In this document: positions 6,934-14,665 of the stretch, piece after piece
Numbering within the stretch: the stretch's first letter is position 1
How the letters are laid out: each line of letters begins with the position of its first letter
Source: a virus
Length of the DNA: 23,423 nucleotides
Strand: one strand, 5' to 3'
IMG/VR virus record: IMGVR_UViG_3300029319_006298
Span: 9,122 to 32,544 of that record
Notes under the pieces: model-generated
The model's input: only the letters and a program-made list of their open reading frames with translations
Told to the model about the DNA's origin: nothing
Database searches by the model: none
Position numbers and translations under genes: made by a program

Positions 6934-6962
6934 AGCCGCCCTTCGGGGCGGCTTTTGTTTTA
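6934..6962 (+). terminator. Intrinsic terminator after the major capsid gene
   Basis: AGCCGCCC (6934-6941), loop TTCG, and GGGCGGCT (6946-6953) form a perfect 8-bp GC-rich stem with a stable tetraloop, followed by a T-rich run (TTTTGTTTTA). It lies 32 bases after the gp23 stop. Confidence 0.93.
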
Positions 6963-6985
6963 TCTGGGTTAAAGACAAAAGTAAG

Positions 6986-6997
6986 AAACTATTTATT
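6986..6997 (+). promoter_or_regulatory. Candidate late promoter motif AAACTATTTATT upstream of gp13-like gene
   Basis: Lies in the 129-base gap between the terminator and the neck gene, 36 bases before that gene's ATG (measured from the core AAACTATTTA). The same 10-mer occurs after the second terminator at 14632. Promoter activity is inferred from repetition and position only. Confidence 0.35.
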
Positions 6998-7031
6998 ACG
7001 GTTCCTCATATAATGTTTGGAGGATTTATGA

Positions 7032-8294
7032 ATGCCAACAGATCTTAGTCCAGTTAGTACTACGAGTGCTTTAATATTACCATCCACTGGTACGCACTCG
7101 GATGTTGCTGATGCTTTAGCTTTTGGGATCTACAGTACGGCAGCTTTTATAAGCGGCGCTGTAGATCAAGTCTCGTATGTTCATGGTAAATTGGGTGGTA
7201 ATGTTTTAGATATAGAGCTAGAGCCTGCCAATGTGTACAAGGCTTATGAGGAAGCTTGCCTAGAATATTCTTATATTGTTAACACTCACCAGGCAAAAAA
7301 TGTTCTATCAGACATGATGGGTGGCGCAACAGGATCTTTTGATCAAGATGGTGAATTTTCTGCTTATAGGTCTGACACTAACTTGAAGCCAAACCTGAGA
7401 TTTACAAAGCTAACACTTGAGTATGCACGTCATGTGGCGTCTTCTGTTGCCTCGCAGATTGGTCTAGGGCAAAACGAAAGAATATACTCAGCATCTTTTG
7501 AAACAGTTCAGGATCAGCAAGATTATGATCTGCAAGCCATAATATACTCAGCCTCGATAGATGGCACTGCAACAGGCGCAGCGTATACGGGATCAGTTAA
7601 TAATGATAGGGTTCTTATAGAAAAGGTTTATTATAGAACACCAGCATCTACATGGCGCTTCTTTGGCGGCGGAACATATGGAATGGTAGGCAACTTGTCA
7701 ACATATGGTATGTACTCAGACGACAGCACGTTTGAACTGATACCTGTGTGGCAGCATGAGCTTCAGGCCAGCGCATATGAGAATAATTTAAAGATGAGAT
7801 CATCTCACTATTCTTATGAGATTATAAACAACCAACTAAGAATATTTCCAGTCCCAACTGGGGAGTCGCCCACTAACTTTTATGTTAAATTCAGATTATC
7901 TAACAAAGAAGCATACGACGAAGAGAGCGATCGTAAATATGGCTCGGAAGGTATTAATAACATGAATACTCTTCCATTTCCAAATGTTCCATATATTAAT
8001 ATCAACAGTATAGGTAAGCAGTGGATTAGAAGATTCGCCTTAGCTCTCTGTAAGGAGACGTTAGGGCAGATTCGCTCTAAGCTTGGATCAATTCCAATCC
8101 CAGGAAACGATGTTCAGTTAAATGGATCGGCTCTTATTTCTGAAGGTAAAGAAGAGCAAAATGCTTTGAGAGAAGAACTGAAGACAGTTCTGGATGAATT
8201 AACATATGGCAAATTAGCTGAGGGTGATACTGCTCTTATGGATAATGTCAATACTACACTTCAAAAGGTCCCTTATGGGATTTATGTAGGGTAA
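7032..8294 (+). CDS. 13: Neck protein (gp13-like)
   Basis: A 420-residue protein resembling the T4 gp13 neck family, although longer (T4: 309 residues). Supporting patterns are the N-terminal LGGNVLDIELEPANVYKAYE helix entry, in which an acidic helix follows a short strand as in head-tail adaptors, and a C-terminal segment with WIRRFALALCKETLGQIRSK, then PIPGNDVQLNG and a long Glu/Lys helix. In T4, gp13 and gp14 complete the neck after DNA packaging so the tail can join. The extra length sits in the middle (about residues 175-280), a beta-rich region. ATG 7032 has GGAGG eight bases upstream; a closer out-of-frame ATG at 7028 would give only six codons. The gene opens the second block, and gp14- and gp15-like genes follow directly. 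Confidence 0.78.
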   Translation: MPTDLSPVSTTSALILPSTGTHSDVADALAFGIYSTAAFISGAVDQVSYVHGKLGGNVLDIELEPANVYKAYEEACLEYSYIVNTHQAKNVLSDMMGGATGSFDQDGEFSAYRSDTNLKPNLRFTKLTLEYARHVASSVASQIGLGQNERIYSASFETVQDQQDYDLQAIIYSASIDGTATGAAYTGSVNNDRVLIEKVYYRTPASTWRFFGGGTYGMVGNLSTYGMYSDDSTFELIPVWQHELQASAYENNLKMRSSHYSYEIINNQLRIFPVPTGESPTNFYVKFRLSNKEAYDEESDRKYGSEGINNMNTLPFPNVPYININSIGKQWIRRFALALCKETLGQIRSKLGSIPIPGNDVQLNGSALISEGKEEQNALREELKTVLDELTYGKLAEGDTALMDNVNTTLQKVPYGIYVG

Positions 8295-8299
8295 CATAG

Positions 8300-8800
8300 A
8301 TGGCAAATGAATGGAGCCAGCCAGGAGCACCCCCAGGGCCACTATTTGTTGGTAAAAAAGAAAGGGACTTCGCAAAGCAAATAACTGACGAAATCGTAGA
8401 GAAGATCGTCGGACAAAGAATATTATATTTCTCTATTGATATGGAATCAACTAATTTTCATCCTTTATATGGCGAAGCGATAAGTAAAGTATTTCTTCCG
8501 CCAGTGCGTGTACATGTCTTGGTTGAGTATGAGGGCTCTACTACAACATCAGAACAGTTCGGTGTTGACAAGCTTGACACAGCTAAGATACATTTTCACA
8601 ATAAAAGAATAACAGAAGATCAGGATCTCTTCGTTAGGGTAGGTGATTATATCCAATATGATAATAAAAACTACGAAATAGTAGAGCTTACATCACCAAG
8701 ATATATATATGGACAAGACGCTGGGCTAGATGGTCATAAAGTTGAAGTTATCGCATCTGTAAGAAAAGCAAGAGCAGGATTGTTTGAGGGTATGCCGTAA
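8300..8800 (+). CDS. 14: Neck protein (gp14-like)
   Basis: A 166-residue protein, shorter than T4 gp14 (256 residues). It has an N-terminal helix, then a beta-rich part with the pattern ILYFSIDMESTNFHPLYGEA, VEYEG, FG, and VRVGDYIQYDNKNYEIVEL. This resembles gp14 of T4-like phages, where a Tyr-rich strand, an (I/L)(F/Y)GE site and a GD-x-(I/L) strand followed by an EI-x-x-(V/L) strand occur in the same order. The missing length lies mainly at the N-terminus. Position between gp13-like and gp15-like genes supports the call. The gene begins five bases after the gp13 stop; no strong SD is obvious, so coupling is likely. It overlaps the next gene by one base (TAATG). Confidence 0.65.
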   Translation: MANEWSQPGAPPGPLFVGKKERDFAKQITDEIVEKIVGQRILYFSIDMESTNFHPLYGEAISKVFLPPVRVHVLVEYEGSTTTSEQFGVDKLDTAKIHFHNKRITEDQDLFVRVGDYIQYDNKNYEIVELTSPRYIYGQDAGLDGHKVEVIASVRKARAGLFEGMP

Positions 8801-9681
8801 TGCCAAAAAGAACAAAGACAAACGAGATTACCCAAACATCAGTGCCTATTCGCCCATCAACGCTTGAGACAATTGATTTTGCCATCTTCAATTATGTAAA
8901 AGATAATTTAAACATACACGTTGATACCAACGAAGGATACAAGAGAGTTCCCGTCATCTTTCAGACTCAAGAAAGGCCAGTGATGGTTAAGAAAAGTCCA
9001 GATCTCCGTGAGGCAGGCTTTGGCGCACACGATTCACTGATTTACCCTCTTATATCAATTCAGAGAACTTCTGTCAACAAAGAAGTAACAAGAAGAGGAA
9101 AATATTATTCTCCGCTGCCACAAAACGCTGACGGCTCTATGGGACGCATACAGATAGCCAGAACAGTCAACCAACTCAAAACTAGAGACAGGGCTAACGC
9201 AGATTCTATTCGTCGATCTGCAAGTGGAACCGACGCTAATAAAAAGACATTTCCTAGAGAAAGTGAAAGAGTAGTGTATGATGTGTACTCAATCCCTGCA
9301 CCAATCTATCTTGATATAGGATATCAGATTAGCATGAGGTCAGAGTATATCCAGCAGATGAATGAAATGTCTACGCACTTCATGGTTACAGGCGGCGCAA
9401 GAAATTATTTTATTTTAGAGCATGAGGGTCATAGGTACGAGGCATTTGTACAAGCCGACTTCACACAGGAAAACAATGCCGCTTCCCTTGGTACGGACGA
9501 AAGAATGTTTACTAGCAATGTTACTATTCAAGTTCTTGGCTACATTCTTGATCAGGAAAAGATAGAGTCGGCAATTAAGATTGATCAAAGCCCCGCTGAG
9601 ATAGTGATTGGTAGGGAACGTGCAGTTTTAGCCGATGAAATACCTTTCCATCTAGACATAGACACTAAGATAAGGCGATAA
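8800..9681 (+). CDS. 15: Tail completion/sheath stabiliser protein (gp15-like)
   Basis: A 293-residue protein similar in length to T4 gp15 (272 residues), which forms the hexamer that closes the top of the tail and meets the neck. Supporting pattern: an N-terminal helix (FAIFNYVKDNL), the strand YKRVPVIF, LIYPLISIQRTSV, a disordered charged middle (about residues 105-160), then the paired strands VYDVYSIPAPIYLDIGYQIS and the helix YIQQMNEMSTHF, ending with NVTIQVLGYIL. This order of strands and helix is seen in gp15-like and tail-terminator folds. It follows gp13- and gp14-like genes as in T4. In T4 the terminase genes 16 and 17 follow gp15; here the sheath gene follows instead, after a 109-base gap. 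Confidence 0.72.
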   Translation: MPKRTKTNEITQTSVPIRPSTLETIDFAIFNYVKDNLNIHVDTNEGYKRVPVIFQTQERPVMVKKSPDLREAGFGAHDSLIYPLISIQRTSVNKEVTRRGKYYSPLPQNADGSMGRIQIARTVNQLKTRDRANADSIRRSASGTDANKKTFPRESERVVYDVYSIPAPIYLDIGYQISMRSEYIQQMNEMSTHFMVTGGARNYFILEHEGHRYEAFVQADFTQENNAASLGTDERMFTSNVTIQVLGYILDQEKIESAIKIDQSPAEIVIGRERAVLADEIPFHLDIDTKIRR

Positions 9682-9713
9682 AAAAACATTTGCTTGCATT
9701 TTGCATTATCGCC

Positions 9714-9760
9714 ATACTATTTACATTGTATTGTAATGCTTTTACATACACTATTTATAT
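9714..9760 (+). promoter_or_regulatory. Two ACTATTTA motifs in the gp15-gp18 gap, candidate promoter region
   Basis: The 109-base AT-rich gap holds ATACTATTTAC (9714-9724) and ACACTATTTATAT (9748-9760). The second core ends 33 bases before the sheath ATG, matching the spacing upstream of gp13 and gp22. The second copy also contains TATTTATA, whose reverse complement is the T4 late promoter core TATAAATA, but pointing away from the sheath gene. I infer a promoter region for the sheath and tube genes; the exact element is uncertain. Confidence 0.4.
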
Positions 9761-9790
9761 GTTGAAGAAACTACGAGGAGAATGATATAA

Positions 9791-12700
9791 ATGTCAGAAC
9801 GCAAATTCAAGTTTATCTCGCCAGGAGTATACACCAGTGAGATCGACAATAGCCAACTCCCTAAAGTACCCGATCCAATCGGTCCAGTTATTATTGGTCG
9901 TACCCGCAAGGGTCCTGCCTTCAAGCCAGTAACCGTTAACTCGTTTGAAGAATTCATACAAGTCTTCGGCGATCCTATTGCAGGCGGCAAAGGCGGAGAT
10001 GTATGGAGAGACGGTAGTGAATTAGCGCCAACTTACGCTAGTTTTGCAGCACAAGCATGGCTTAAGAATAGCAATGCTGTAACTGTTGTTCGTTTGTTAG
10101 GGCAACAGCACCCTGATGTTAGTGATGGTGCAGGAACCGCAGGGGTAGCTGGCTATGACTTTGATGGAGTTGATGACAGTAATTCCTCACAAGGATCGTA
10201 TGGTCTGTTTGTGTGGCCATCCTCTTCGGTGGCTGTAACACAAGACACACAGGTGTCCCTCTCTGGTACGCTCGCTGCCGTGTTCTACCTAGAGGAAGGC
10301 AGGATCATTCTCAGTGGCACAAATGTTCGAGGTGCCATGACAGCCTCTGGTTGTCAGTTGTTCAAGTCAGACGCTAATGGTGAGTTCGTGGCTCAGATTC
10401 AAGGCTCAGCAAATGGAGACGTACATGCTCCATCTGAAAAGGTCACATTTAACTTTGAGCCAAACAGTGATCGATTTATTAGAAAGGTGTTTAACACTAA
10501 CCCAACTCTAGTAAACGATGATGTTTCCACTGCTACTCTAGCAGATGGAACAAACCGCATCAACTATGTTCTAGGTGAGTCATTTGAGAGAAAAGTGCTA
10601 AAAGGTAGTCCATTTAGAGAACTATTTGTTACAGGCACAGCCTTTACGGAAGACGTCATGTTTGGTGCAATCATGCCATTGCAAAACCCAGCTAGCCCAT
10701 CGCAAGAGCATGGTGACTATAGCTTCTCTGCTACTAAGGCAACAACTGGGTACTTTATTTCCCAGGATCTCACAGATTCTTCAGGCTCTTATGCCCCTGA
10801 AAATCAACAACGCTTATTCCGCCTTGAGGCGCTTGACGTTGGAGAAGATATTCAGAAATCAATTAAAATCTCTATTCAAAACATAAAAGTATCTAACACC
10901 GTCGCCGACCCATACGGGACATTCGATGTTGTTATTCGTGATATCACAGATACTGATAACAGACAGAGAGTCTTAGAGCGGTTCTCTGGTTGTAATTTAA
11001 ACCCAGCGTCACCAAATTACGTTGCCAATAGAATTGGTGATCAGTATGAAGTGTATGATGCGGCTGAGAAGCGTAATCGTCGCTATGGCGAATACGCCAA
11101 CAAGTCTGACTATGTTAGAGTTGTTATGAATGGCGACGTTGAGCGTGGTGCAACTGATAGCCGCTTGTTGCCATTCGGCTTCTTCGGTCCTACTAAGTAC
11201 CGTGATGTTGAAATCGTTAGTGGATCAACATCCCTCTACTCCTATGGTCGATCTCAGCATGATGTAGCTGACCAGCTTGGTAAGAGTGTTCACAGTCTAG
11301 TTGATGGTGGCGGAACAGGCTTTGGCGACATGGTAAACTTTGGTGTTGAGGGTATCAGCCCCAGTGCCGCTCAATTGTTAGATCTAGGCAAGGTTAGCCT
11401 GTCAGCCAGTATTCGCTGGCCAGAACTTCCAACCGTGATTAGCTCTTCGCAAGGTGGTACAAACGCCAAAGAAAATGTACACTTTGGTGTCTATACTGGG
11501 CAAACGCTCGCAAACAATCGATTCAACCCAGAAATCAAAGATATTGTTAGAAGCCTTAGTAGGGAATTTAAAGGCTACACATCCGAGACTGCATTGGATA
11601 TAGCACACCGCAATGCTGATGCAGACGCAGATGATGCAGATGTTCGTATGGCAGACACTGCTGGTCAAACATCCACGGCAAGAATGCATTCATTCGTATT
11701 CTCGCTCGACGATGTTGGTCCAGTCCCAGGTAAGAGCAGCCTAGCTAAGCACCTATTTGGTCTCAGAAAGAAAGGCTTCTCATACTCTGCTGGTGCCGCA
11801 CACAACGCTGACGGCTCCCGTGCTGCAACCTTCACAACTGGCTCATATGTCAAAGTGTTGGATGCTGGCTACAACAACTTTACTACAGTGCTTGCAGGTG
11901 GGCATGATGGTATAAACATTAAAGAGTTAGAACCATTCAACAATACAAGAATGGGAACAGATGAAACAGCAAGTTATGCTCTACACTCTGTGATTCGTGC
12001 TCTAGACTTGGTTCGTGATGTTGAGGATGCCCAAGGTAATATCCTAGTAGCCCCAGGCATCACCAATACTGTGGTCACAGATAAAATGCTCGAAGTAGCT
12101 GAAGATCGTGGTGACATGCTAGCAGTGATTGACTTAGGTGGTGTTTATACCCCTGAAACTGAAAACACAAGCAACTACCAGACTCGTGCTGGTACCACCG
12201 TTAAGTCGGCTGTTGACACTCTCGTAGACCGTGAGATCAACACAAGCTACGGTGCTGCTTACTACCCATGGGTTCGTGCCCGTGATACCCTAACTGGCAA
12301 GCTTCTATGGCTACCACCTTCGATCCCAGCATTGGGCGCAATGTCCTTTACAGATCGAGTCGGTGCTCCATGGTTTGCCCCAGCAGGCTTGGCCCGTGGC
12401 GGTCTTTCTGATGGCGCAGGTGGTCTACCAATCATCGACGTCACCAAAAAGCTAACCTCCAAAGATCGTGACGATCTATACGCAGCAAACATTAATCCAA
12501 TCGCTAAGTTCCCAGCGGAAGGTATTGTAATCTTCGGTCAGAAGACACTACAAACCACCCCATCGGCACTTGATCGTGTTAATGTTCGCCGCCTAATGAT
12601 CTTCATCAAGCGTGAGATAAGCCGTGTGGCAGCTAGAATTGTGTTTGAACAGAACACTAACGAGACTTGGAATAGATTCTTAAGTGAAGCAGAGCCTATT

Positions 12701-12889
12701 CTTAGAAACGTTAAAGCTCAGTTCGGACTACAAGACTTTAGGCTCATATTGGACGAATCGACAACAACTCCAGATCTGATTGACAGAAACATCATTTATG
12801 CTAAGGTGCTTCTCAAGCCAACCAGAACTGCTGAGTTCTTCGCAATCGACTTCAGTATCGCAAGATCAGGAGCATCTTTTGCAGATTAA
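9791..12889 (+). CDS. 18: Tail sheath protein (gp18-like), unusually long
   Basis: A 1032-residue contractile tail sheath protein; T4 gp18 has 659 residues. The N-terminus is typical (FKFISPGVYTSEID, then GPVIIGRTRKGPAF and the FEEFIQVFGDP strand). The C-terminal domain (from about residue 886) is also typical: LTSKDRDDLYAANINPIAKF, GIVIFGQKTLQ, RVNVRRLMIFIKREISRVA, WNRFLSEAEPIL and a closing strand with AKVLLKPTRTAEFFAIDFSI. The extra length lies in the middle, where Ser/Gly/Asp-rich beta segments suggest inserted surface domains. Sheath subunits stack on gp19 and contract to drive the tube through the cell envelope. The SD is GAGGAG about ten bases upstream of ATG. The tube gene follows 39 bases downstream with an almost identical leader. 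Confidence 0.95.
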   Translation: MSERKFKFISPGVYTSEIDNSQLPKVPDPIGPVIIGRTRKGPAFKPVTVNSFEEFIQVFGDPIAGGKGGDVWRDGSELAPTYASFAAQAWLKNSNAVTVVRLLGQQHPDVSDGAGTAGVAGYDFDGVDDSNSSQGSYGLFVWPSSSVAVTQDTQVSLSGTLAAVFYLEEGRIILSGTNVRGAMTASGCQLFKSDANGEFVAQIQGSANGDVHAPSEKVTFNFEPNSDRFIRKVFNTNPTLVNDDVSTATLADGTNRINYVLGESFERKVLKGSPFRELFVTGTAFTEDVMFGAIMPLQNPASPSQEHGDYSFSATKATTGYFISQDLTDSSGSYAPENQQRLFRLEALDVGEDIQKSIKISIQNIKVSNTVADPYGTFDVVIRDITDTDNRQRVLERFSGCNLNPASPNYVANRIGDQYEVYDAAEKRNRRYGEYANKSDYVRVVMNGDVERGATDSRLLPFGFFGPTKYRDVEIVSGSTSLYSYGRSQHDVADQLGKSVHSLVDGGGTGFGDMVNFGVEGISPSAAQLLDLGKVSLSASIRWPELPTVISSSQGGTNAKENVHFGVYTGQTLANNRFNPEIKDIVRSLSREFKGYTSETALDIAHRNADADADDADVRMADTAGQTSTARMHSFVFSLDDVGPVPGKSSLAKHLFGLRKKGFSYSAGAAHNADGSRAATFTTGSYVKVLDAGYNNFTTVLAGGHDGINIKELEPFNNTRMGTDETASYALHSVIRALDLVRDVEDAQGNILVAPGITNTVVTDKMLEVAEDRGDMLAVIDLGGVYTPETENTSNYQTRAGTTVKSAVDTLVDREINTSYGAAYYPWVRARDTLTGKLLWLPPSIPALGAMSFTDRVGAPWFAPAGLARGGLSDGAGGLPIIDVTKKLTSKDRDDLYAANINPIAKFPAEGIVIFGQKTLQTTPSALDRVNVRRLMIFIKREISRVAARIVFEQNTNETWNRFLSEAEPILRNVKAQFGLQDFRLILDESTTTPDLIDRNIIYAKVLLKPTRTAEFFAIDFSIARSGASFAD

Positions 12890-12928
12890 TCTAAGATGAG
12901 TTCTATATATTACGAGGAGAAAATATAA

Positions 12929-13519
12929 ATGGCTGAGATATTCTGGAGTGCTCAAAACTCTGATCCAAAAAGAAAGTTTAGATTTCAATTGCTTGTTGAC
13001 AGGATTCCTGTCTGGGTTGTCAAAACCGTAAGCAAACCATCCGTTACTGTGAACCCTGTTGTTCACCAGTATCTTAATCACGAGTTTAGGTACCCTGGAC
13101 GTGTGACTTGGGACTCCCCAATCAATGTTACATTGGTTGACCCACTTGATCCCGATCTCGCCAGAACTACTCTTAACATGATCCGCAACGCTGGCTATCG
13201 TTATCCCTTGGACCCAAATCAGGCCAAAACAACCATGACAAAAGCAGATGCCACTAAGGCTCTTGGTCGTGTATCAATCCAACAGATTGATGGTGACGGC
13301 AACAAGGTTGAAGAATGGGTCCTTAGAAATGCATTTGTTACCAAAGTTACATATGGCGACCTAGACTATAGTTCGGACGATATGAGCGAGATCACACTAG
13401 AGATCACGTATGATTGGGCAGAGCTTCAAACTTCAGGCGAGCCAGCCAAGGGGTATAGCGTTGAGGGTGATCTACAACAGCCTGATGCCGATGGGGTTAA
13501 TAGAGGCAGCATTCTATAG
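12929..13519 (+). CDS. 19: Tail tube protein (gp19-like)
   Basis: A 196-residue tail tube protein (T4 gp19: 163 residues). It begins with a short Trp-containing strand (IFWSAQNSDPKRKFRFQLLV), followed by VKTVSKPSVTVNPVVHQYLN and FRYPGRVTWDSPINVTLVDP, patterns typical of the gp19 family where the P-x-x-W segment supports the inner beta-barrel. ALGRVSIQQIDGDG, EWVLRNAFVTKVTYGDLDY and EITLEITYDWAEL complete the fold. The C-terminus adds a polar tail (GEPAKGYSVEG onward) that accounts for the extra length. Hexameric rings stack to form the tube inside the gp18 sheath. The leader with TACGAGGAGAA closely matches that of gp18, suggesting matched high-level translation. Confidence 0.95.
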   Translation: MAEIFWSAQNSDPKRKFRFQLLVDRIPVWVVKTVSKPSVTVNPVVHQYLNHEFRYPGRVTWDSPINVTLVDPLDPDLARTTLNMIRNAGYRYPLDPNQAKTTMTKADATKALGRVSIQQIDGDGNKVEEWVLRNAFVTKVTYGDLDYSSDDMSEITLEITYDWAELQTSGEPAKGYSVEGDLQQPDADGVNRGSIL

Positions 13520-13525
13520 CCTAAA

Positions 13526-13533
13526 CATAAATA
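13526..13533 (+). promoter_or_regulatory. CATAAATA, match to the T4-type late promoter core
   Basis: The 8-mer CATAAATA fits the NATAAATA form described for T4-like cyanophage late promoters and is one base from T4 TATAAATA. It sits 43 bases before the gp26-like ATG, in the 57-base gap after gp19. In such AT-rich sequence a chance match is possible. Confidence 0.3.
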
Positions 13534-13576
13534 ATATATTGTGGTAATATAGTTACTACAGGAAAGGTTACAAAAT

Positions 13577-14425
13577 ATGGCACGCAATAAAGATCGCACT
13601 GGTGCGCCCAAAGTCGAACACGACGAGACGCCACCAGCCCCCGCAGCTACACAAACACAAGAGTTTAATTGGTCTAATCCGACTGAGTTTGTGGATCTGC
13701 CTTCTGGGGGCAAGTATTACTCTGAAGGTCATCCGCTACACGGACAGGACTCTTTAGAGATCCGCTTCATGACGGCTAAAGAAGAAGATATTTTAACATC
13801 ACAATCACTTATTCGCAAGGGTATTGTTCTAGATCGCTTAGTAGACAGTGTAATCGTAGATAAGCGTATTACATCAAGTGATTTGTTAATTGGCGATAAG
13901 AATGCTGTTTTAATAGCAGCAAGAGTTACAGGGTATGGAGAGGAATACAACGTTAAAGTTTCTTGCCCAGAGTGTGGCACCGAAGCAGAGGAAGAACATA
14001 TCATCAGCGAAATTATGACAGTCAAAGAAGCTGATGCTTCTGCGGTAGTGTGGAATGAGGATGGAACTTTTAATATTCAACTACCAATGACAAGAACAAC
14101 AGCTACTTGTCGTTTGTTAACAGGGGCTGATGAAACAGCTAGCACTCAAAGAAGGAAGCAGATGAAGAAGCACAATATGCCAGCATCAGCGTTAACCACT
14201 ATGCTTCGTACTATGGTAGTTAAGATTAATGGTAGTTCAGATCGAGCTATGATTAATGGCTTCATAGACAACATGCCTGCCAGAGATGCTCGACATCTCA
14301 GGACAGAATATGCTAAAGCAGTCCCAAACGTAGAGCTTCGTGCGGATTTTGATTGTGGAAACTGTGGTTATTCCGCAGAGATGGAGGTCCCGCTTAATGC
14401 GGGGTTCTTTTGGCCTGACGCCTGA
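13577..14425 (+). CDS. 26: Baseplate/tail assembly protein (gp26-like) with paired CxxC zinc-ribbon motifs
   Basis: A 282-residue protein similar to the T4 gp26 family of baseplate hub assembly proteins (T4: 208 residues). The family signature is at residues 38-48, FVDLPSGGKYY, followed by IRFMTAKEEDIL and a helix with KGIVLDRLVDSVI. Two Cys pairs, C130-P-E-C133 and C260-G-N-C263, could bind one zinc ion as a split ribbon. The N-terminal 30 residues are Pro/Ala-rich and disordered. Gp26-type proteins are not major virion components and act in hub and tail assembly, possibly like the tail assembly chaperones of other phages; that comparison is inference. The SD is AGGAAAGG. The last 29 bases overlap the next gene in another frame. 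Confidence 0.72.
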   Translation: MARNKDRTGAPKVEHDETPPAPAATQTQEFNWSNPTEFVDLPSGGKYYSEGHPLHGQDSLEIRFMTAKEEDILTSQSLIRKGIVLDRLVDSVIVDKRITSSDLLIGDKNAVLIAARVTGYGEEYNVKVSCPECGTEAEEEHIISEIMTVKEADASAVVWNEDGTFNIQLPMTRTTATCRLLTGADETASTQRRKQMKKHNMPASALTTMLRTMVVKINGSSDRAMINGFIDNMPARDARHLRTEYAKAVPNVELRADFDCGNCGYSAEMEVPLNAGFFWPDA

Positions 14426-14606
14426 ACACGCAACTCAACTTTATGAACAATTCTTTTTGATGAAATATCATGGAGGCTGGAGTTTTACAGAGGCATACAA
14501 TCTGCCAGTTAAGTTAAGAAGATGGTTTTTAAATAGATTAGCAGAAGAAATTAAGAAAGAGAACGAAGCGCATAGAACAGCTATGCGAAAAGCAAAGAGG
14601 GGCTAA
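14397..14606 (+). CDS. Small gp26-partner protein, gp51-like position
   Basis: A 69-residue protein in the frame +1 relative to the gp26-like gene. I choose ATG 14397, since GGAGG (14383-14387) lies nine bases upstream; the frame also stays open further upstream inside gp26, to at least 14340. Segments such as TQLYEQFFLMKYHGGWSF and YNLPVKLRRWFLNRLAEEIK form two helices, the second strongly basic. T4 has the order 26-51, where gp51 is a hub assembly factor, and many T4-like phages have a small helical protein here. Homology to T4 gp51 itself is not evident by eye. A TTT-T run at 14408-14411 would allow a +1 slip fusing both proteins. The stop codon lies within the loop of the terminator hairpin. 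Confidence 0.72.
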   Translation: MRGSFGLTPEHATQLYEQFFLMKYHGGWSFTEAYNLPVKLRRWFLNRLAEEIKKENEAHRTAMRKAKRG

Positions 14607-14623
14607 GACCCCTCTTTTATTTT
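14594..14623 (+). terminator. Intrinsic terminator at the end of the sheath-tube-gp26 block
   Basis: AAAGAGGGG (14594-14602) and CCCCTCTTT (14609-14617) form a perfect 9-bp stem with a six-base loop, followed by a T-rich run (TTTTATTTTA). The left arm is inside the end of the small gene and the loop holds its stop codon. Confidence 0.88.
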
Positions 14624-14631
14624 ACTTTCAT

Positions 14632-14649
14632 AAACTATTTACTAAATAG
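14632..14649 (+). promoter_or_regulatory. AAACTATTTA motif with inverted repeat CTATTTA-C-TAAATAG
   Basis: AAACTATTTA (14632-14641) is identical to the copy at 6986 and follows directly after a terminator, as that copy does. Bases 14635-14649 form a perfect 7-bp inverted repeat around a single C. It ends 16 bases before the next ATG. I infer a promoter or an operator for the third gene block. Confidence 0.35.
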
Positions 14650-14665
14650 AAGTGGGGTTCTGTAC

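Noticed and set aside
7028-7048. ATG 7028 as the start of the gp13-like gene
   Set aside because: That frame stops after six codons; ATG 7032 has proper SD spacing and the long frame.
9752-9759. Perfect TATAAATA late promoter core on the minus strand
   Set aside because: It points into the gp15-like gene antisense, with no minus-strand gene to serve; more likely part of the plus-strand ACTATTTA motif or chance.
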